This document shows positions 37,035 to 52,060 of a stretch of 64,000 bases of DNA, piece by piece. The stretch's first letter is position 1, and each line of letters opens with the position of its first letter. The translations under genes and the position numbers were made by a program. The notes beneath the pieces were generated by a model that saw only the letters and a program-made list of their open reading frames with translations, did not search any database and had not been told where the DNA came from. Origin of the DNA: Druceiella hillmani (lineage: Eukaryota > Arthropoda > Insecta > Lepidoptera > Hepialidae). The DNA lies in contig JAYKKI010000005.1 in NCBI GenBank assembly GCA_039881145.1, positions 29,761,001 through 29,825,000 of the forward strand, given 5' to 3'.

Positions 37035-38429
37035 TTTTTTTCACATTTAATATGTCTTCTATCACGCTGTTTGATATGACGCGACTGATGGCAACAAATT
37101 AAATTAAATTTAAAACTGTAGATAAAATGGAACAAAAAATAAGAGACTTCACAGCAATTAAAAATTTGACTGAAAATACTCAAAATTTTACTAAGAAGAT
37201 CATTTTTCATAAGAGCGAACAATTATTAGAATATTTTCTGGTGGAGTTTTACATCAAATGCTTTACTTTATGCAAATACTAACATCATTAAATTATTTTG
37301 TTTTAGTAGATATTACTGAAAATTGGTATTTTGGTTTGGTTTATTTCGAATTGTCTCGAGTCTCTTTTGCTCAAAAATCTAATCCCTAAACTGAGTACAT
37401 TTTATGTAAAAAAATTAAAGGATTTATATTTAAATTTTTTTTATAAAAAACAGCTACCTACCTATCCTAGGGTCTATATAACCCGACATACATTCTTAAG
37501 TTATAACCAAAAATATCACGTAAATTTGTATAAATAGAATATAATTACGTTAATTAATAGTATTCGACGATAGTCTCAATGTGTTACAGCGGCCGGGGTT
37601 ATGAAAGCGAAAGTGAATATTACAAAAATTTAATATCCCCTCCACCTTAAACTGACGCAATAATATATTTCCTTGTCACCACTCAACCAATTACTTTATT
37701 TTAGGACAACTAACTTCATCGTTCATTTAATAATGGCACAAATATGGCTTGGACAAATGAAACATGTTTGTGACAAAATAAGCAAAAAGGTATTAATTCA
37801 ATTAGAATTAGTGTAACTTACGGAAAACTCCCAACCGCTGAAACTCAATTATGGAAACAGTAAATAATTGCGGGATCCTTTTGATTGGAACGATAACAAG
37901 AGTTGATAAAAATAAAATGAAAATGTCAAATAAATTGTCACTTTGCCTTTTTTATACCTATACAATTCTAATTGCCCGATTTAGAACCAAGGTATATTTC
38001 ATACCACACGTGAGTACGTGGTATAACTTCCACATGTCATTATAATATTCGCATTATTATATTTAATTCGATCTTTTTTTCAATATTTAGGTACTCATTT
38101 GACAGAATATTTATTTATGCCCAGCTGTAATTTCGCATCTTCAAATAATTATATAGTTGACCGATTTTTGGCATGTTCTCGCAACGTTACGAATTTTGTT
38201 ATTAGATTTCTTTAATTTTCGCTTCAGTCGACACTTATAAATAAAATCTTTTTAAATAATTAACGGCAGAAGTTTATTACGGAGGATATTAGCGAAGGGG
38301 TTTATTTACAAATCGCCGCATTATAATGTATCGCTTTGTTGATATATCACGGTGCCCTATGTTATTAATAAACTTACACACTAGAAAAATAATTCACTCT
38401 TAATTTTTGATGAATGCAAAATCTTTGAT
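37035..38429. other. Unassigned AT-rich DNA
   Basis: No supported gene, transposon or clear match to the paralogous units. Open frames at 37,331-37,537 and 37,851-38,045 are unrecognised. Confidence 0.4.
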
Positions 38430-38611
38430 ACACACACATACACACACACACACACACGCGCGCGAGCGCGCGCGCGCTCAAGCACACACATACAAACACG
38501 CGCGAGCGTGCGCGTGTGTGTATGTGTGTAAACACACACATACCGTGCAAACACACACACACGTGTGTGTGTGTGCGTGTATCATTATATACGCGTACGC
38601 GCGTATGTGCG
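38430..38611. repeat. (CA)n/(CG)n alternating tract, Z-DNA candidate
   Basis: About 180 bp of nearly pure alternating purine-pyrimidine sequence: (CA)n, then CGCGCGCGAGCGCGCGCGCG, mixed CA/CG/TG runs, and a palindromic 'acacacacgtgtgtgtg' near 38,555-38,572, ending 'acgcgtacgcgcgtatgtgcg'. It is extremely CpG-dense for this window. Such tracts favour left-handed DNA and slippage. The open frames across it are artefacts. Confidence 0.9.
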
Positions 38612-38690
38612 TTTTTATCTATGTAGGAAGTCTATTTAACTTCCTCTAATACCTATGGTTTAGCGACTAATTAGTAATTCTTATATATAT

Positions 38691-38892
38691 AATTAAATGA
38701 GACTACGTGATGTAGTATTATTTATACTTTCTTTAAGTTCTTTACCATGACCTAGGTTTCGTTGTATTACAACATTTTCAGGTGGGCTATTAGCAAAGAT
38801 CTTTGCTAATATCTTTGATAATAGCCCACCTGAAGATGTAATACAACGAAACCCAAGTGGTAGTAAAGAACTTAAAGAAAGTAGTATATTTC
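38691..38892. mobile_element. Penelope-tail foldback element, second copy
   Basis: The left arm begins 'aattaaatgagactacgtga' and contains 'cctaggtttcgttgtattac' and 'ttcaggtgggctattagc'. The right arm has 'agcccacctgaagatgtaat' and 'acgaaacccaagtgg', ending near 38,892 without the outer part of the arm. The centre has an extra small palindrome (aaagatctttgctaatatcttt). Same family as 23.5 kb and 61.1 kb, but more worn, with a truncated right arm. Confidence 0.8.
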
Positions 38893-40153
38893 ATTTCTTT
38901 TTCCAATTTGGACAATGCTTCACAAACCATTAGGTTGATAAAATATTTACTCCTTGTAAATTAATCTATATAAAAGGGGCGAGTATATAGGTACAACATA
39001 TGAAATGTCTTACATATTTTAGCACATTATGATAAATGCCAACTTATAGACAAACAACTTCATTTATATTAAAACATAAAATATTTATTATTTCTTTATT
39101 AAATGATGAGTTTGTAAACTTTTACTGGATACCAATATAACATAACCGTATATTATATTCTTATACATTTCATAGTCCGGGCTGCACATAATGACAAATA
39201 TAATTTTATACAATTGTTAAAGAAATCATTTCAAATAAGTAAACTTAAAAAAAATTTTCGCATTTTATAGAAAAAAAAAATACTAAACTATATTTCAACA
39301 TATTTTTCCACAATGCTTGCGGTATCTTCATTCAGCGTCGTTTCAGTTTAGTATATTTTTTTAGGAACAAAACATTTGATTCTGTATTTTCTTGCATTTA
39401 TCAACGATAATCTCGCTATTTACCTAATGCCGTCCAGACTAGTTTATAATACATATTTATAATACAGATTTTAGACGAATGTAAATATTCTATTAGAGGT
39501 TGGCGCTGTATTTCATTTTCATTTTTGTGTCTATATGGATTGATTTTTCGCTAATCAAAATGCCAAATCAAGAGAAGAATTTTGGATTAGTTAAATGCGA
39601 AATATTTGTCCTTCATACATTGTTTCTCATTATAATTTTTTTCTTTACAATATAAATAATGCAGGTAATCAAAAATTACAAAATTCATCTTTCAGACTGA
39701 CATTGGCCATCGACTTTATTTGAAAAAAGAAAAGCATCTTGTTACTCAATATGCTTTGAAGACACTTCATATAATAGTCAAGTATTGAATTGATAACAAA
39801 TGTATTACAACAATAGGGTTTAACATTATCGTTAATTTTTCTCCAATATAATTTTTTCCAGTATCTTCTATTGGCACCATGTCAGCAATATTCACCCTGA
39901 ATGCAGCTGTTGCCAGGTTTAGATCATATCTTTATGACACCCAGACCATTACATCTTTTACTGGTTTCATTTGCTGGCTAGATGTAATACGCTAGATTGA
40001 GCGGATGGAGCTGTAAGAATAAATTATTTACTGACATCAGCTTGAGTCATTTTTGTCAATTTCATTCCGGTTAGACAATTTTCTAAGTTTCTTTATGTTA
40101 TATCTCAAAAAATATGTTAACATAAATAATCAGGTATTTGATATACATAAAAT
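38893..40153. other. Unassigned DNA, then start of paralogous unit 3
   Basis: No gene to about 39,850. From 39,853 the unit 3 copy of block a begins and is followed by the 'atatctcaaaaaatatgttaa' sequence that precedes (TA)n in all three units. Confidence 0.45.
39853..40010 (-). other. Exon-like conserved block 'a', unit 3 copy
   Basis: Minus-strand block after a good acceptor-like sequence TTTATTCTTACAG (boundary 40,010/40,011). It gives 'NLATAAFRVNIADMVPIEDTG', aligned with the other two copies. An in-frame stop lies upstream. The polypyrimidine tract and CAG are the most convincing splice acceptor of the three copies. Confidence 0.35.
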
Positions 40154-41666
<1,513 letters not shown>

Positions 41667-41668
41667 TA

Positions 41669-43976
41669 CAGGCAGTCCTCGGCTTACGTTGTTTCGATTT
41701 ACGTCGTTTCAAGTTACGTCAAACAATGTTTTGACACTATTCTTCAAGCATACGTCAATTGTTTCGATTTCCGGCATAGGAGAATTCACTTGTCGCGAGG
41801 TCAATGTCTGTGGGGCCGGCGGGGCGCGGTGTCGGCGAGCTGGTATTACCCCGCACATGCCGCTGATTTTGTTTAGTTAGTTCAGGGACAACGGACAATC
41901 AAGACGTAATACATTAGTTTTTTTTGCATCTTCGACAGTTTTTGTTTTTACATACATATTTAAGTGAATTTTAATCTAACTATGCCACCTAAACAAGACA
42001 GTAGTAGTAAAGTGAAGAAGAGAGTAAGAAAGACAATTACAATGGAGGTTAAATCTAAGATTTTAAAACTCAAAGATCGCGGTTGTTCGACTTCATCTAT
42101 TGGACGAGAACTTAATTTATCACGCACGACCGTACAAACAATATTGAAAGATAAAGAAAAACTCCTAAAAGCTCTACCTTCCGTCTCTTTAAACGGCACT
42201 ATTATACGAAAAAGGAATGCTTTAATTTATGAAATGGAAAAATTCTTGTACACTTGGATACAAAATCAAACTCAGCGACGGGTTCCTCTAAGTTTGGCTA
42301 TTATTCCAAATAAGGCGCTGAGTATCAACAACACACTGCAAAATAAACGTGGCAAGAATAATGGTGAAGAAACAAAATCTTTTTCTGCCAGTCGCGGATG
42401 GTTCATGCGCTTTAAAACGAGATATTCGTTACATAACATTCGAGTGCAAGGAGAAGCTGCTAGTTCCGATCATGTGGCTGCTCAGAGTTTTCCTGGAATA
42501 TTAAAGGAAATTATCGAAAGTGGATACTATTCGCCTAAACAAATTTTTAACGTAGACGAAACTGGTTTATATTAGAATAAAATGCCTTCTCGTACTTTCA
42601 TATCGTAGGAAGAAAAGTCTAGGCCTGGATTTAAAGCGGCTAAAGATCGTTTGACGTTGTTATTGGGTTCGAATGTTGAAGGTGATCTTAAATTGAAACC
42701 CCTTTTGGTTTATAGGTCTGAAAATCCTCGAGCTCTTAAAAATTACGTCAAGAGTACTCTTTCAGTTATATGGAAGGCCAATCCAAAGGCATGGGTTACA
42801 TCAATACTTTTTGAAGAACGGTTTACTAAGCATTTTATACCTGAAGTGAAACAGTACTGTTTAAACAATAATTTGGCTTATAAAGCTTTACTTATTTTGG
42901 ACAATGCTCCCGGCCATCCTGTGCGTATTGCCGAAATCGATCCTCAAATCAAAGTTTTGTTCCTGCCTCCAAACACCACTTCGTTGTTACAGCCGATGGA
43001 TCAAGGAGTTATAGCGTCTGTTAAGGCCTATTATCTCAGGAGAACTTTTTCACAAGCTGTAAAGGCTAATGAAAATGATGGCATGGAGCTGAGAGATTTT
43101 TGGAAAAGTTACAATATCTTGCAATGCGTATAAAATATTGCTGCTTCATGGGATGAGGTGACACCCAACAATTTAAAAGGAGTTTGGAAAAAGTTATGCC
43201 CACATTTTTTTAAGCCATTCTTCCATCTTCATCTACAGATCAACCAAATATCGATGAGATCACAACTGACATTGATCATTTGGCTAACCGTTTGCCTGAC
43301 ATTGCAGTTACTGCTGATGATATTGATGATCTGTTATGCTCACATTCGCAAGAACTAACTGATGAAGATCTCATTGAATTGGAGGCACAAGTACAAGAAG
43401 AAGCAATCGAGTCACAAGAAATAGCTTCTTCTATTAGTAACTCTGAAAAAGAACTTACAATAAAAAACAATTCCGTAGCCTTTGCAAATTTGAAGAATGC
43501 CATGAAAATTTTTGAAGAAAATGATCCTAATTTTGAAAGAAGTTTTAATGTTAATAACAAAATTTGTGCAACCTATTAGTGTTACCAAGACCTGTATGAT
43601 AGCAAGAAGAAAGAAGCGAAGCAATCTAGAATTGATAGTTTCTTTAAGCCAAAAGTTTAATTTATTATTTCTCATTACATATTTTGATTATTAAAGTTTC
43701 ATAATTATTATTAAAATTAATAACACACAAATACCAAAAATAACTAGCAATTTCATAAGTACATATATAATTATTTTAAGAACTTACTTTTGATAATAAA
43801 GTATGTATATCCTTTGTTATAAATGCAATTTTTTTAAATTTTGAGTCCGTGTGGATTTTACATGTATATATATTTGAATTTTACATACATATGAAAAATA
43901 TGTCTCGACTTACGTCGTTTCGATTTACGTCGCGTTTTTCGAGAACCTAACATGCCGTAAGTAGGAGGACTGCCTC
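41669..43976 (+). mobile_element. Tigger/pogo-type DNA transposon
   Basis: A 2,308 bp element with terminal inverted repeats: left CAGGCAGTCCTCGGCTTACG, right (reverse complement) GAGGCAGTCCTCCTACTTAC. Inner repeats of 'cgatttacgtcg' lie near both ends. TA dinucleotides flank it at 41,667-41,668 and 43,977-43,978, the pogo/Tc1 target duplication. The length and end sequence fit the Tigger group. It carries one nearly full-length transposase gene and sits inside unit 3. Confidence 0.93.
41982..43660 (+). pseudogene. Tigger transposase, nearly complete, few lesions
   Basis: Begins MPPKQDSSSK at 41,982 and ends 'SRIDSFFKPKV' with TAA at 43,658-43,660, about 560 codons. The order is standard: N-terminal helix-turn-helix ('GCSTSSIGRELNLSRTTVQT'), CENP-B-type DNA-binding domain ('SRGWFMRFKTRY'), then the DDE domain with Asp in 'FNVDETGLY', Asp in 'LILDNAPGHP' and Asp in 'TTSLLQPMDQG', and an acidic C-terminal tail. 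Lesions seen: stops at 42,573 (TAG, probably from Trp TGG), 42,606 (TAG), 43,131 (TAA) and 43,577 (TAG), and a frameshift near 43,220. All three catalytic Asp codons survive, so the copy decayed recently. Confidence 0.92.
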
Positions 43977-43978
43977 TA

Positions 43979-46900
43979 CTTCCTATATTTCTATAATCTA
44001 TATTTCCATAAATCCTATAAAGTTAAGGACCGTACTTTTTTGTCGTCTTATCGTTAATTAATTTTTTACAACAATTTTTCAATAACGTAAATTTTATATT
44101 TTATGTAATATTGCCATGAAAATATATCGTTTGGGTTTCACATTGTTTTAATATTCATATGACCCCATGATGTTTTATGTATTGCTCCACTTCCAATTGC
44201 CATTAATCAAACTTATTTTTAGTTTATGAGAAAAATATTACGTTAAACGTGGTATCTATTGGAATTGCTTACTAAGAACTTAGAAAAAAAATTTTCAGCT
44301 AAAATGCAAAAACTGTCAGAACATTCCTTTTTAACTTCACAATTCTTATTGAATGTAAATTTTAATTTTATCACCTAAGTCGGAAAATTTTCCGTAAATT
44401 TTATAATGAAAAAAAGCAAGAGTAAAGATATAAAAAAATTATTTAAAAAACAATTAACATCACACATTTTTGGAATTGCCAAAAATACTATATCGCGATT
44501 TTACACATTAATGTTTTCATAACGTAATGCTTTAGAGCCACATTGTACCTATCCATTTTGTGTTTTCATTAAAAAGAGATTTTGATTACCGTAAGCGTTA
44601 CATTTATAAAATGTAAAAATAAATATCTTCATAAATTTACGTAGATGCAAAATATAACTAGAGGAAATTACGTGTAGCTGTTTTGTAAAAAAATTTAATG
44701 AATTTTTTTCGGTTTCTCTTTTCTTTTTCATACAATTTTAAATTCGGTCAGTTTCTTCGAAGTCTCTTTCAGTCTAATTTAGTTAATAAGATTACTTTTT
44801 GTCATTGCTCCGTTCTATTAAATCTCAATAAATGTAGTAAATACTAAAGTTAATTTGTATATCCAATAGCGTTCCTACTGTACTACGAGTTATCAGAGAA
44901 TATGATTGATAAATTATGGAAAATAATACTAGTTACTTACGGAGAACAACACTAATTAACTTGTTGTTCATGAGATATATTCTTTGCAGTTATTAAACAA
45001 ATGCGTGAATGTATACATTACGCAACGTTTTATAGAACTTGAATAATTTTAAAAACGTAATATTTTTTTTACATCCTTAATGAATGTAGATATTCCAAAA
45101 TTCTTGAGTTTTATGCGACAGATGTCGAGGATAAAATTTAGATGTTCAACATTTGTTTGCAATTGTTTCGACATTAGTATAGGAGCACGTTTGTATTCTG
45201 TGCTTGCTTGTCAACTTAGCTCAACCTGATGCTATATAAATTTTATCCCTCTTTGCATACACCAACCCTACGTCGTCTCTTCTATGTAGCAATAGCAATG
45301 CTGGTCGACAATACAAGACAGTATACAGACAATTGTAAAGGAAAAAATAAAATATTAACAAATGTAAGTTTATATCGATCTGTTTTACACCTCTTTGCTG
45401 ATGCTTCCGAAATTATAAGAAGTCGTTTGTTACCACTAAATCGTTCACGCGATACGAGGAAAAAATTTTTCAACAAATATAACCTTCCTCCTACTTGACC
45501 TACTTGAGACGTAATGTAAAAAAAATAAATTAGAAAAAAGTGGTAATATATCACAAACGATGATAAAAAGACTAGAACTGTGGAAACTTAAAAGGCAGGT
45601 AAAAAGAACCTCAATTAAAATGATTTAATAAGAACCCTTTGAATCTTTAAGGTATTATGGCCTGCAAGTGGTGACACGTTACTTTGTTCCTGGCACCCCA
45701 CTTTCCGCCATGGGGAAGGTCTCCAATATCAAGAGCAACAAAACATTTAATATGGGCGGTATTCGTTTATAACGTGTCGGTGGCGTTTGTATAAAATACC
45801 TGACTTATATTTGCACAACTAGCTTAGAAAAATCGCTGGGGTAGTTCACTTCCAATTTGCGTTTAATGAATTTGATTAGCAGTTAGTCATGAAAATTTGA
45901 AATATCACTATGACTTATTGTTACAATAAAAAATCAAATTTAGCTATACACGTGGCAACGAACTGCTTCTGGTTATGAAAATTTATGTTTTGTGTTCACG
46001 TAATGTTTTATTTTGTATTCATTTCTGAGCTGTAAAATTTTAAATTTTATGGCACAAAATTTCTAAATAATTTGACTTAACTATTGGTTTTGCATCCAGT
46101 TTGTTATGGGTTCATGTTGTTATTAATATCTATAACTAATATTACGCATCTGTATTTTTATAAAACATACACACTTTTAATAATGTATAATGTTTGTGTA
46201 AGTTACGATGAAAAACATGGAATCAAAACGAAAACAGCTTCATGTTTAAAGATTTTTATATCAATACCGATATATGTTATTTTTACTTTATTATATATTT
46301 ATTTGAGTTATTATAATTTTTTTTATTCCATACTATTTTTATTTTTATATTTTATATTTTTCTTGGACAATTTATAATGACTCGTAAATCTATAAAGAAG
46401 ATTATTTGTTAGTTTATTTTTAAGGATGTGTCAATTCTTGAAAAACTCTAGGAATTTATTTTCTTTATACGGAAAATGACATGAACTTTTCTACAAACAC
46501 ATTATGAAGTATACAACTTTCATAAATTACCAAACCACAATTGTGCATAATGAAATTGGTCTACGATGTGTTATTAATTACTAACTAATTGATTAATAAA
46601 AAGTTTGATTTGCGCCCCTAATATTATTCTACTCGTGCTGGATCATATGCGCTAATGAAAATCTAATGGTAAGAATATCTTTAAAATAACTAGAGAAAGA
46701 TCTGAATTCTGCAGCTACGTTAATGCTCAGCAATGATTATTAAAAAGAATGAATATAAAACCATGTTCGAATTAAAAATTTCAACTTTGTTTGGAACAAG
46801 TGGAAAAAGTTGTTTATTAAGCAAATATGTGATTTAAAATACGCATTGGATGTGATTTGAATCACAAGTTTGCTTAATAGATAACATTTGAAGCATATAG

Positions 46901-49900
46901 AACAACAAATAAATGGTTAATTCTTATAGTAAAGAAGAAGGATGAGATATGAAGTTTACATGAATATTAGTAAAATTAAATATCATCTATAAAAAGAGGG
47001 TGGAAACGGGGGCTGAAAGATATTAAATACTATTGAATATATTATATGCTTAGAATTAACTAACCTTTCAAACTTTTACTCTTTACAATAATTACTTAGC
47101 GCACATATTTGTAACTTTCAAATTATTTGAAAATAGCATTCACTATTCATTATAGACCAAGGATATATACAAGCCTATAGACCAAGGATAATGCTGTAAA
47201 TTTGGAATGAACATAGCAGAAAGTTATGATTTATCAGTCGTAGAGTCATAATGTATAAAGACTTGGAAATCTCCATGGCTAAAGATATGACTGCACTTTA
47301 TGAAATTAGAGTTGTAACCAATAAGTAAGTTTTGTGACTATCTCAAATATTCAGAGACACATACATTTTTAATAATACATTAATAAATCGAGTAAAACTC
47401 GCACTCGGATATTTTTAGATGCATATTATATGTATAGTATATGAGAAACTTTGAACATTTAAGGGTACACAGTTATCTTAAACTAAATACAAATATAGAT
47501 AGTATTTTTGGCTACGCAAATAATTGGTCTAATATTTTTTTCACTTATTTAAAAATAATAACTTGTTTTCTTATATAGTTTTAATAAATTAATAAATGTT
47601 TATCTAAATAAATTTGCATAGCAGTACTGACTAAACCTCGCTTTTCCACATACGGTTCTAAAAATTGGAGACAGCATGAAATCAACTGAAATTTGCATTG
47701 GAAACACATATTTCATGCGGAGGAGGCTCCACAACAAAAATATCACTAGACATTTTTGATTGAATTTTATAATATGATTTGGATGTACGGAGAGACTATT
47801 AAAAAATTTTAAAAAATTTCTGTAAATACTATGTCTCCTTATAAAATATCACCATAATCTATCTTAAACTAAAAGAGTTATTACATTGTGATACACGGGC
47901 GACAGACGCAGAAACAGTGGTCCGTTGTTACCATTTGGCTAATGATCCATAAAACACTTTTAAATATAACTTTTACATTATGAAAATACAGGAAAAGCTC
48001 ATTTCAGTAAAAGCTTATCAGTATAGCTTTGTAGTTACTATTTCTTTAAATAGAGGAGAATAAAAAAAACAAATTAAATAACAATCAATGAACACAAAAA
48101 TGCGTAAACAAGCTACTTAAATCTACTTAATTGTTTACATATTATGCTATATGTAGTATACATTTGTTTAGTCTTCATTTCCAAGACATTTAAATAAAGT
48201 AGTTTCCATTAAAATATAAAATAATATTTGTATTTTTATTTGTTTTTATACGGAATCAAAATTAAAAAGTTTATTGGTATTAAAAAAGGTTTCCTTTCCT
48301 TTAATGAGAAACCAATATCATATTTTGTATCTTTTAACAAATTTAGAACACTTTGTAAAAAATTTCTAAAGAAACAATAAGCTTAATGGAAGATTGATGA
48401 TTGCTCCGAAAATAATTGTTTTCATTCAAAATATTTTCCATGTTCATATTGAAATAAGAACAAGTAATATTTCTCTTTATTATTTAAAGTATAAAATCTC
48501 TGGAAAATATTTTCACAATTACTTACGATCATAATAACTAATTTCTCTCAAAGCCTTTAACTAAATCGAAAACTTATAAAGCTTGAAGTTTACAACCTTC
48601 AAAATCTACCTTCTTAGTGGACCGTAATATTTTAAATACAATCAAACTATCGTTATAATTTTGTATTGGCCAAGTTCAATGTATTACTAATTAAAATGAA
48701 ACTGACAATCTCAATAAAACTTTTTATCTTTTTTAAGAACCTGTAATGTCATGCACACTTTCCCGGACAAGTTTTAATAATAATCGCAGCTTAACTTCGA
48801 CTTCATAAAAGTCCATTACGGAAAACAAATTGCCAACTAAGATGCCATAACGCAAACTAAAATTTAAACGCAGACAACTTTCAGAAGAGAATGACAATGA
48901 AAATTAATTTACTTTTTAATTGTGAGGGGAACATTTGTTTATTTTATCTAATAAAGGTGAGATTGCACCCGGAACAATGTTACACGTTCAACGTGCGATA
49001 AAAGACTTATGAGGTTGGTTGTTTAACATATATCAGAAGTACAAAGTTTTGGTTAAATTATCATTTAAATCAGTGATATTCAGTTCTTGATATTTTAAAA
49101 ACATAAATATGCCCATATATGAATTAAGCTTTTTTCGTTTGCAATTATGGTTAAAAATTTCATTTTATTTTTTGCTCATTCCGGATTGTCAGTTTCTGAA
49201 TTGTTTGGTTTTTTATATTTTAAAATATACAAGCTTTTAATAAATTATTTTTTATCTCAGTAACGTTGGGTCCATTTTTGCTGATCTCTTTTGTACGCAA
49301 ACAATGTTATGTTCTTCGCTTAATTATAACCGAATTATTATGTAACTGTAAAAATACTAAAAAATAAATTTCTCCCAAACATGTTTTAATTATTAAATTC
49401 ATTTGTTTACAAAGAAATGGAATAGAGTATAGTGTGTTGTATAAAAATATCGTTCGTGTACTTTTATAAAAACATTGCGCGTGTACTTGTACGTAAACAT
49501 TGTGCGAGTATGCCAGATAGAAATTATACTTCTTTGGCATAACATAAGAATAACTTTATTTAGTCCGCAAATAATAAATTGAAATAAAATTGAGCGTGAT
49601 TATAAATACGGTTGGTAAAATTTAAATTCAATAAAATATTTCATTTTAAAAATTTAAAATTTATTTGGCAGATGAGTTTTCCATTGTAAAATTATTAACT
49701 AGTTAAAATTAATAAATCAAAATAAATTTTCAGTAAAAATAATTAATCTTTATTTAGATTGTAATAGTAAATTTAACAATTAATTACATGCGCGTGTTTA
49801 TATTCACTTGAAAGCTGAGTATTCATTTATTTTTTTTAAATAACTACAAAACTTTATGTTGCTCTCTAAACATATATTATTACATAATTTATTGAAAAAT

Positions 49901-51186
49901 AAGTAGTCCACCATATTAATTATCTGCAAAAAAAAATTAAAAAATTAATTATCTGCAAAAAATATAAAATTATGCTAAAAATATAATAATGAAAAGCAGT
50001 AGGGAATCGGTCCCGAAGTGTTATATATGCCATGGTGTTGATTTTTTTTGCATATTGCCAAATTCATCCTGTATTTTTAAAATTTCACTTTCGTCATTCT
50101 TTGATAAGGTGCGTAAAGAAACATAATGAAATTATATTTTATTTTAGGTTGCTGAAATAATATCAAGCATCGAAAACAACTTTATGTTAAAATAAACCAA
50201 AGCAAAGGGGAAAGATGTAAACGACTTCTATAACCATTAACTTCTAGCACCTTCTTGTCAATGCAAGTCCATACAGCCATTTTAATCCACTATGAATTAT
50301 GGCTCAAACAATGACTATTGGTAATATGCGATTAAATTTGTGGTTGTTGCATGTGGACGAATGCATGCTCGGAAGATTAGAATAAAAAGATTTTTATTGC
50401 CATCGAACTGCAGGTACTCGTATGTACATTAAAATATTAAGGTCTTCAGTACTAGATTAGTTCGTTATTTAGTTAATTAAGATTTATGTAGTGTAAATTA
50501 TATATACATATTCATTCATTTAACATTTCAAATAAATTTCAGATCAGTACTAAAGTGTTGTTCAATAGATGTGTATATATATATATATAACAATACTCCC
50601 CTGGCATATAAGAGCAGGAGGGCAGGAGGGACTTTTAAAGCATTAGTGTCAAAAAAATGGGAAATTAGAAATTTAATATAGATATTGTTTTTTTTCGTGA
50701 GAAGAATTTAAATTACATATTTCCAGAATATTATTTTCCTAGTTTCTTAGCGAATAGCTTTTTTATATTAAAGTTAAAGTTACATTAATATCCAATAATC
50801 AATAGAACTGTAAAATCTATTTTTATTCTAGAATCGGCTATTACTTTCGTTTATTATTTAATAAATACATTTCGCCATATTAATTACATGATAAAACCAC
50901 AATTAACCTGATCATCAATTTTTGGTAGTTATTTGACTTTTAATTTCATCCTCAATTTATAAATCCATATACAGATATGCGTTTTTCATCGAAGATATAA
51001 ATTTTAATTAAATTTTTTTTCGATGCGAGTCAAAACCGCGCCGAAACCCGCGGTCATATTGCAGCGTAAACGACTCCACATAATTGAGATTAATTTTGCA
51101 ATCATAAATTATTTATTAAAGAAATTGCTCTTATTTTGGTACAAACCGGAGATAAAATAAAGAGAGCCGTCTACTGAATTATTGTT
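43979..51186. other. Paralogous unit 3, blocks b and i to n, noncoding
   Basis: No intact gene. Ordered matches: 44,640-45,015 with unit 1 (5,470-5,915); 45,640-45,890, 46,665-46,770, 47,740-47,940 and 48,895-49,085 with unit 2 (20,570; 22,545; 24,105; 24,960); 50,590-50,960 with unit 1 (230-640). The stretch at 50,205-50,360 matches 57,745-57,900 inside unit 3 itself, giving 'KDVNDFY.H' on the plus strand in both. An inverted repeat ('attaagcaaa..tgtgattt' / 'aatcacaagtttgcttaat') lies at 46,817-46,881. Confidence 0.5.
45229..45498 (+). other. Unrecognised 89-codon open frame
   Basis: Open on both strands over the same stretch (a 90-codon minus frame covers 45,282-45,554) and somewhat less AT-biased than its surroundings. 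It sits between blocks b and i, where unit 2 has no counterpart. No signal peptide, motif or family is recognised; it may be part of an old insertion. Confidence 0.15.
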
Positions 51187-51328
51187 AACCGACTTCAAAA
51201 AAGAGGAGATTCTCAATTCGTCGGAATGTTTATGTATGTTCAGTGATATTTTTTACCGAGTGGACCGATTTGTATGATTTTTTTTATTTGGTTCCTTTAT
51301 GGGTGGTTCCATGTAAATATGATGATGA

Positions 51329-51905
51329 TCTAATGATGAAGTCTGCAAATGAACGGTAGAACTCCTTAACAAATAACAGTAAATCAACTATGATTCAAGA
51401 TATTTGCTACGTGTAGTTACTTTGCAAAATAAATACATCACTTACCACATCAGGGTCTAATAATAAGTTCTGGTGATGAAAAAAGAAAGTCCTTAACGCA
51501 TGTTAGTAAATCAAAGGTGATTAAACATATTTGCTACTAGTAATTGTTAGTTTACAAAATAACTACACCGTCGACCAGAGCAAAGTTTGACGATGAGTTC
51601 TGGACGTGAACAATGGAACTTCTTAACGGATGGTAGTAAATTAAAAGTGATTCACAATATTTAACACCGGTTGTTGTTACTTTGCAAAATAACTACACCA
51701 TTTACCATATCGGAGTCTGATGATGCGTTCTTGAAATGAACAATGGAACTCCTTATTGGATGGTAGTAAATCAAGAGTAATTCAAGATTTTTACTACAGG
51801 TAGCTTCTACTTTGCAGAATAACTTCACTATCGACAGGTCAGGGTCTGATGATGAGTTCTGATGATGAATAATATAACTCCTTAACAGATGGTAGTAAAT
51901 AAAAT
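51329..51905. repeat. Tandem array of about 129-130 bp units
   Basis: Units start at about 51,329, 51,456, 51,586, 51,716 and 51,845 (periods 127, 130, 130, 129). Each holds 'tctgatgatgagttctg', 'ggaactccttaacggatggt', 'agtaaatcaa.agtgattca' and 'ctttgcaaaataactacacc' in variant form; the last unit is partial. A minus-strand open frame over two units (51,661-51,915) repeats phrases such as 'YYH..RS.I.H..N.SSD', but indels break the frame over the full array. Confidence 0.9.
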
Positions 51906-52060
51906 CGGTAACCAATTCCAGACAAAGAGGAAATTAACTATATTCTAGCTCTTGCTAATGATTTTTAATATTTATACAATATTCTAAGAAAGAAAATATT
52001 TCAATATTATTTATAGTGGTATTAATATTGTTAATCACCAAAAATTCTAAAATATCGGCT

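Noticed and set aside
38374..38649. Histidine/threonine- and cysteine/valine-rich frames on both strands
   Set aside because: Translations of the (CA)n/(CG)n tract.
51329..51905. CRISPR-like array
   Set aside because: The 129-130 bp units are continuous tandem repeats without short repeats and unique spacers, and the context is animal nuclear DNA.
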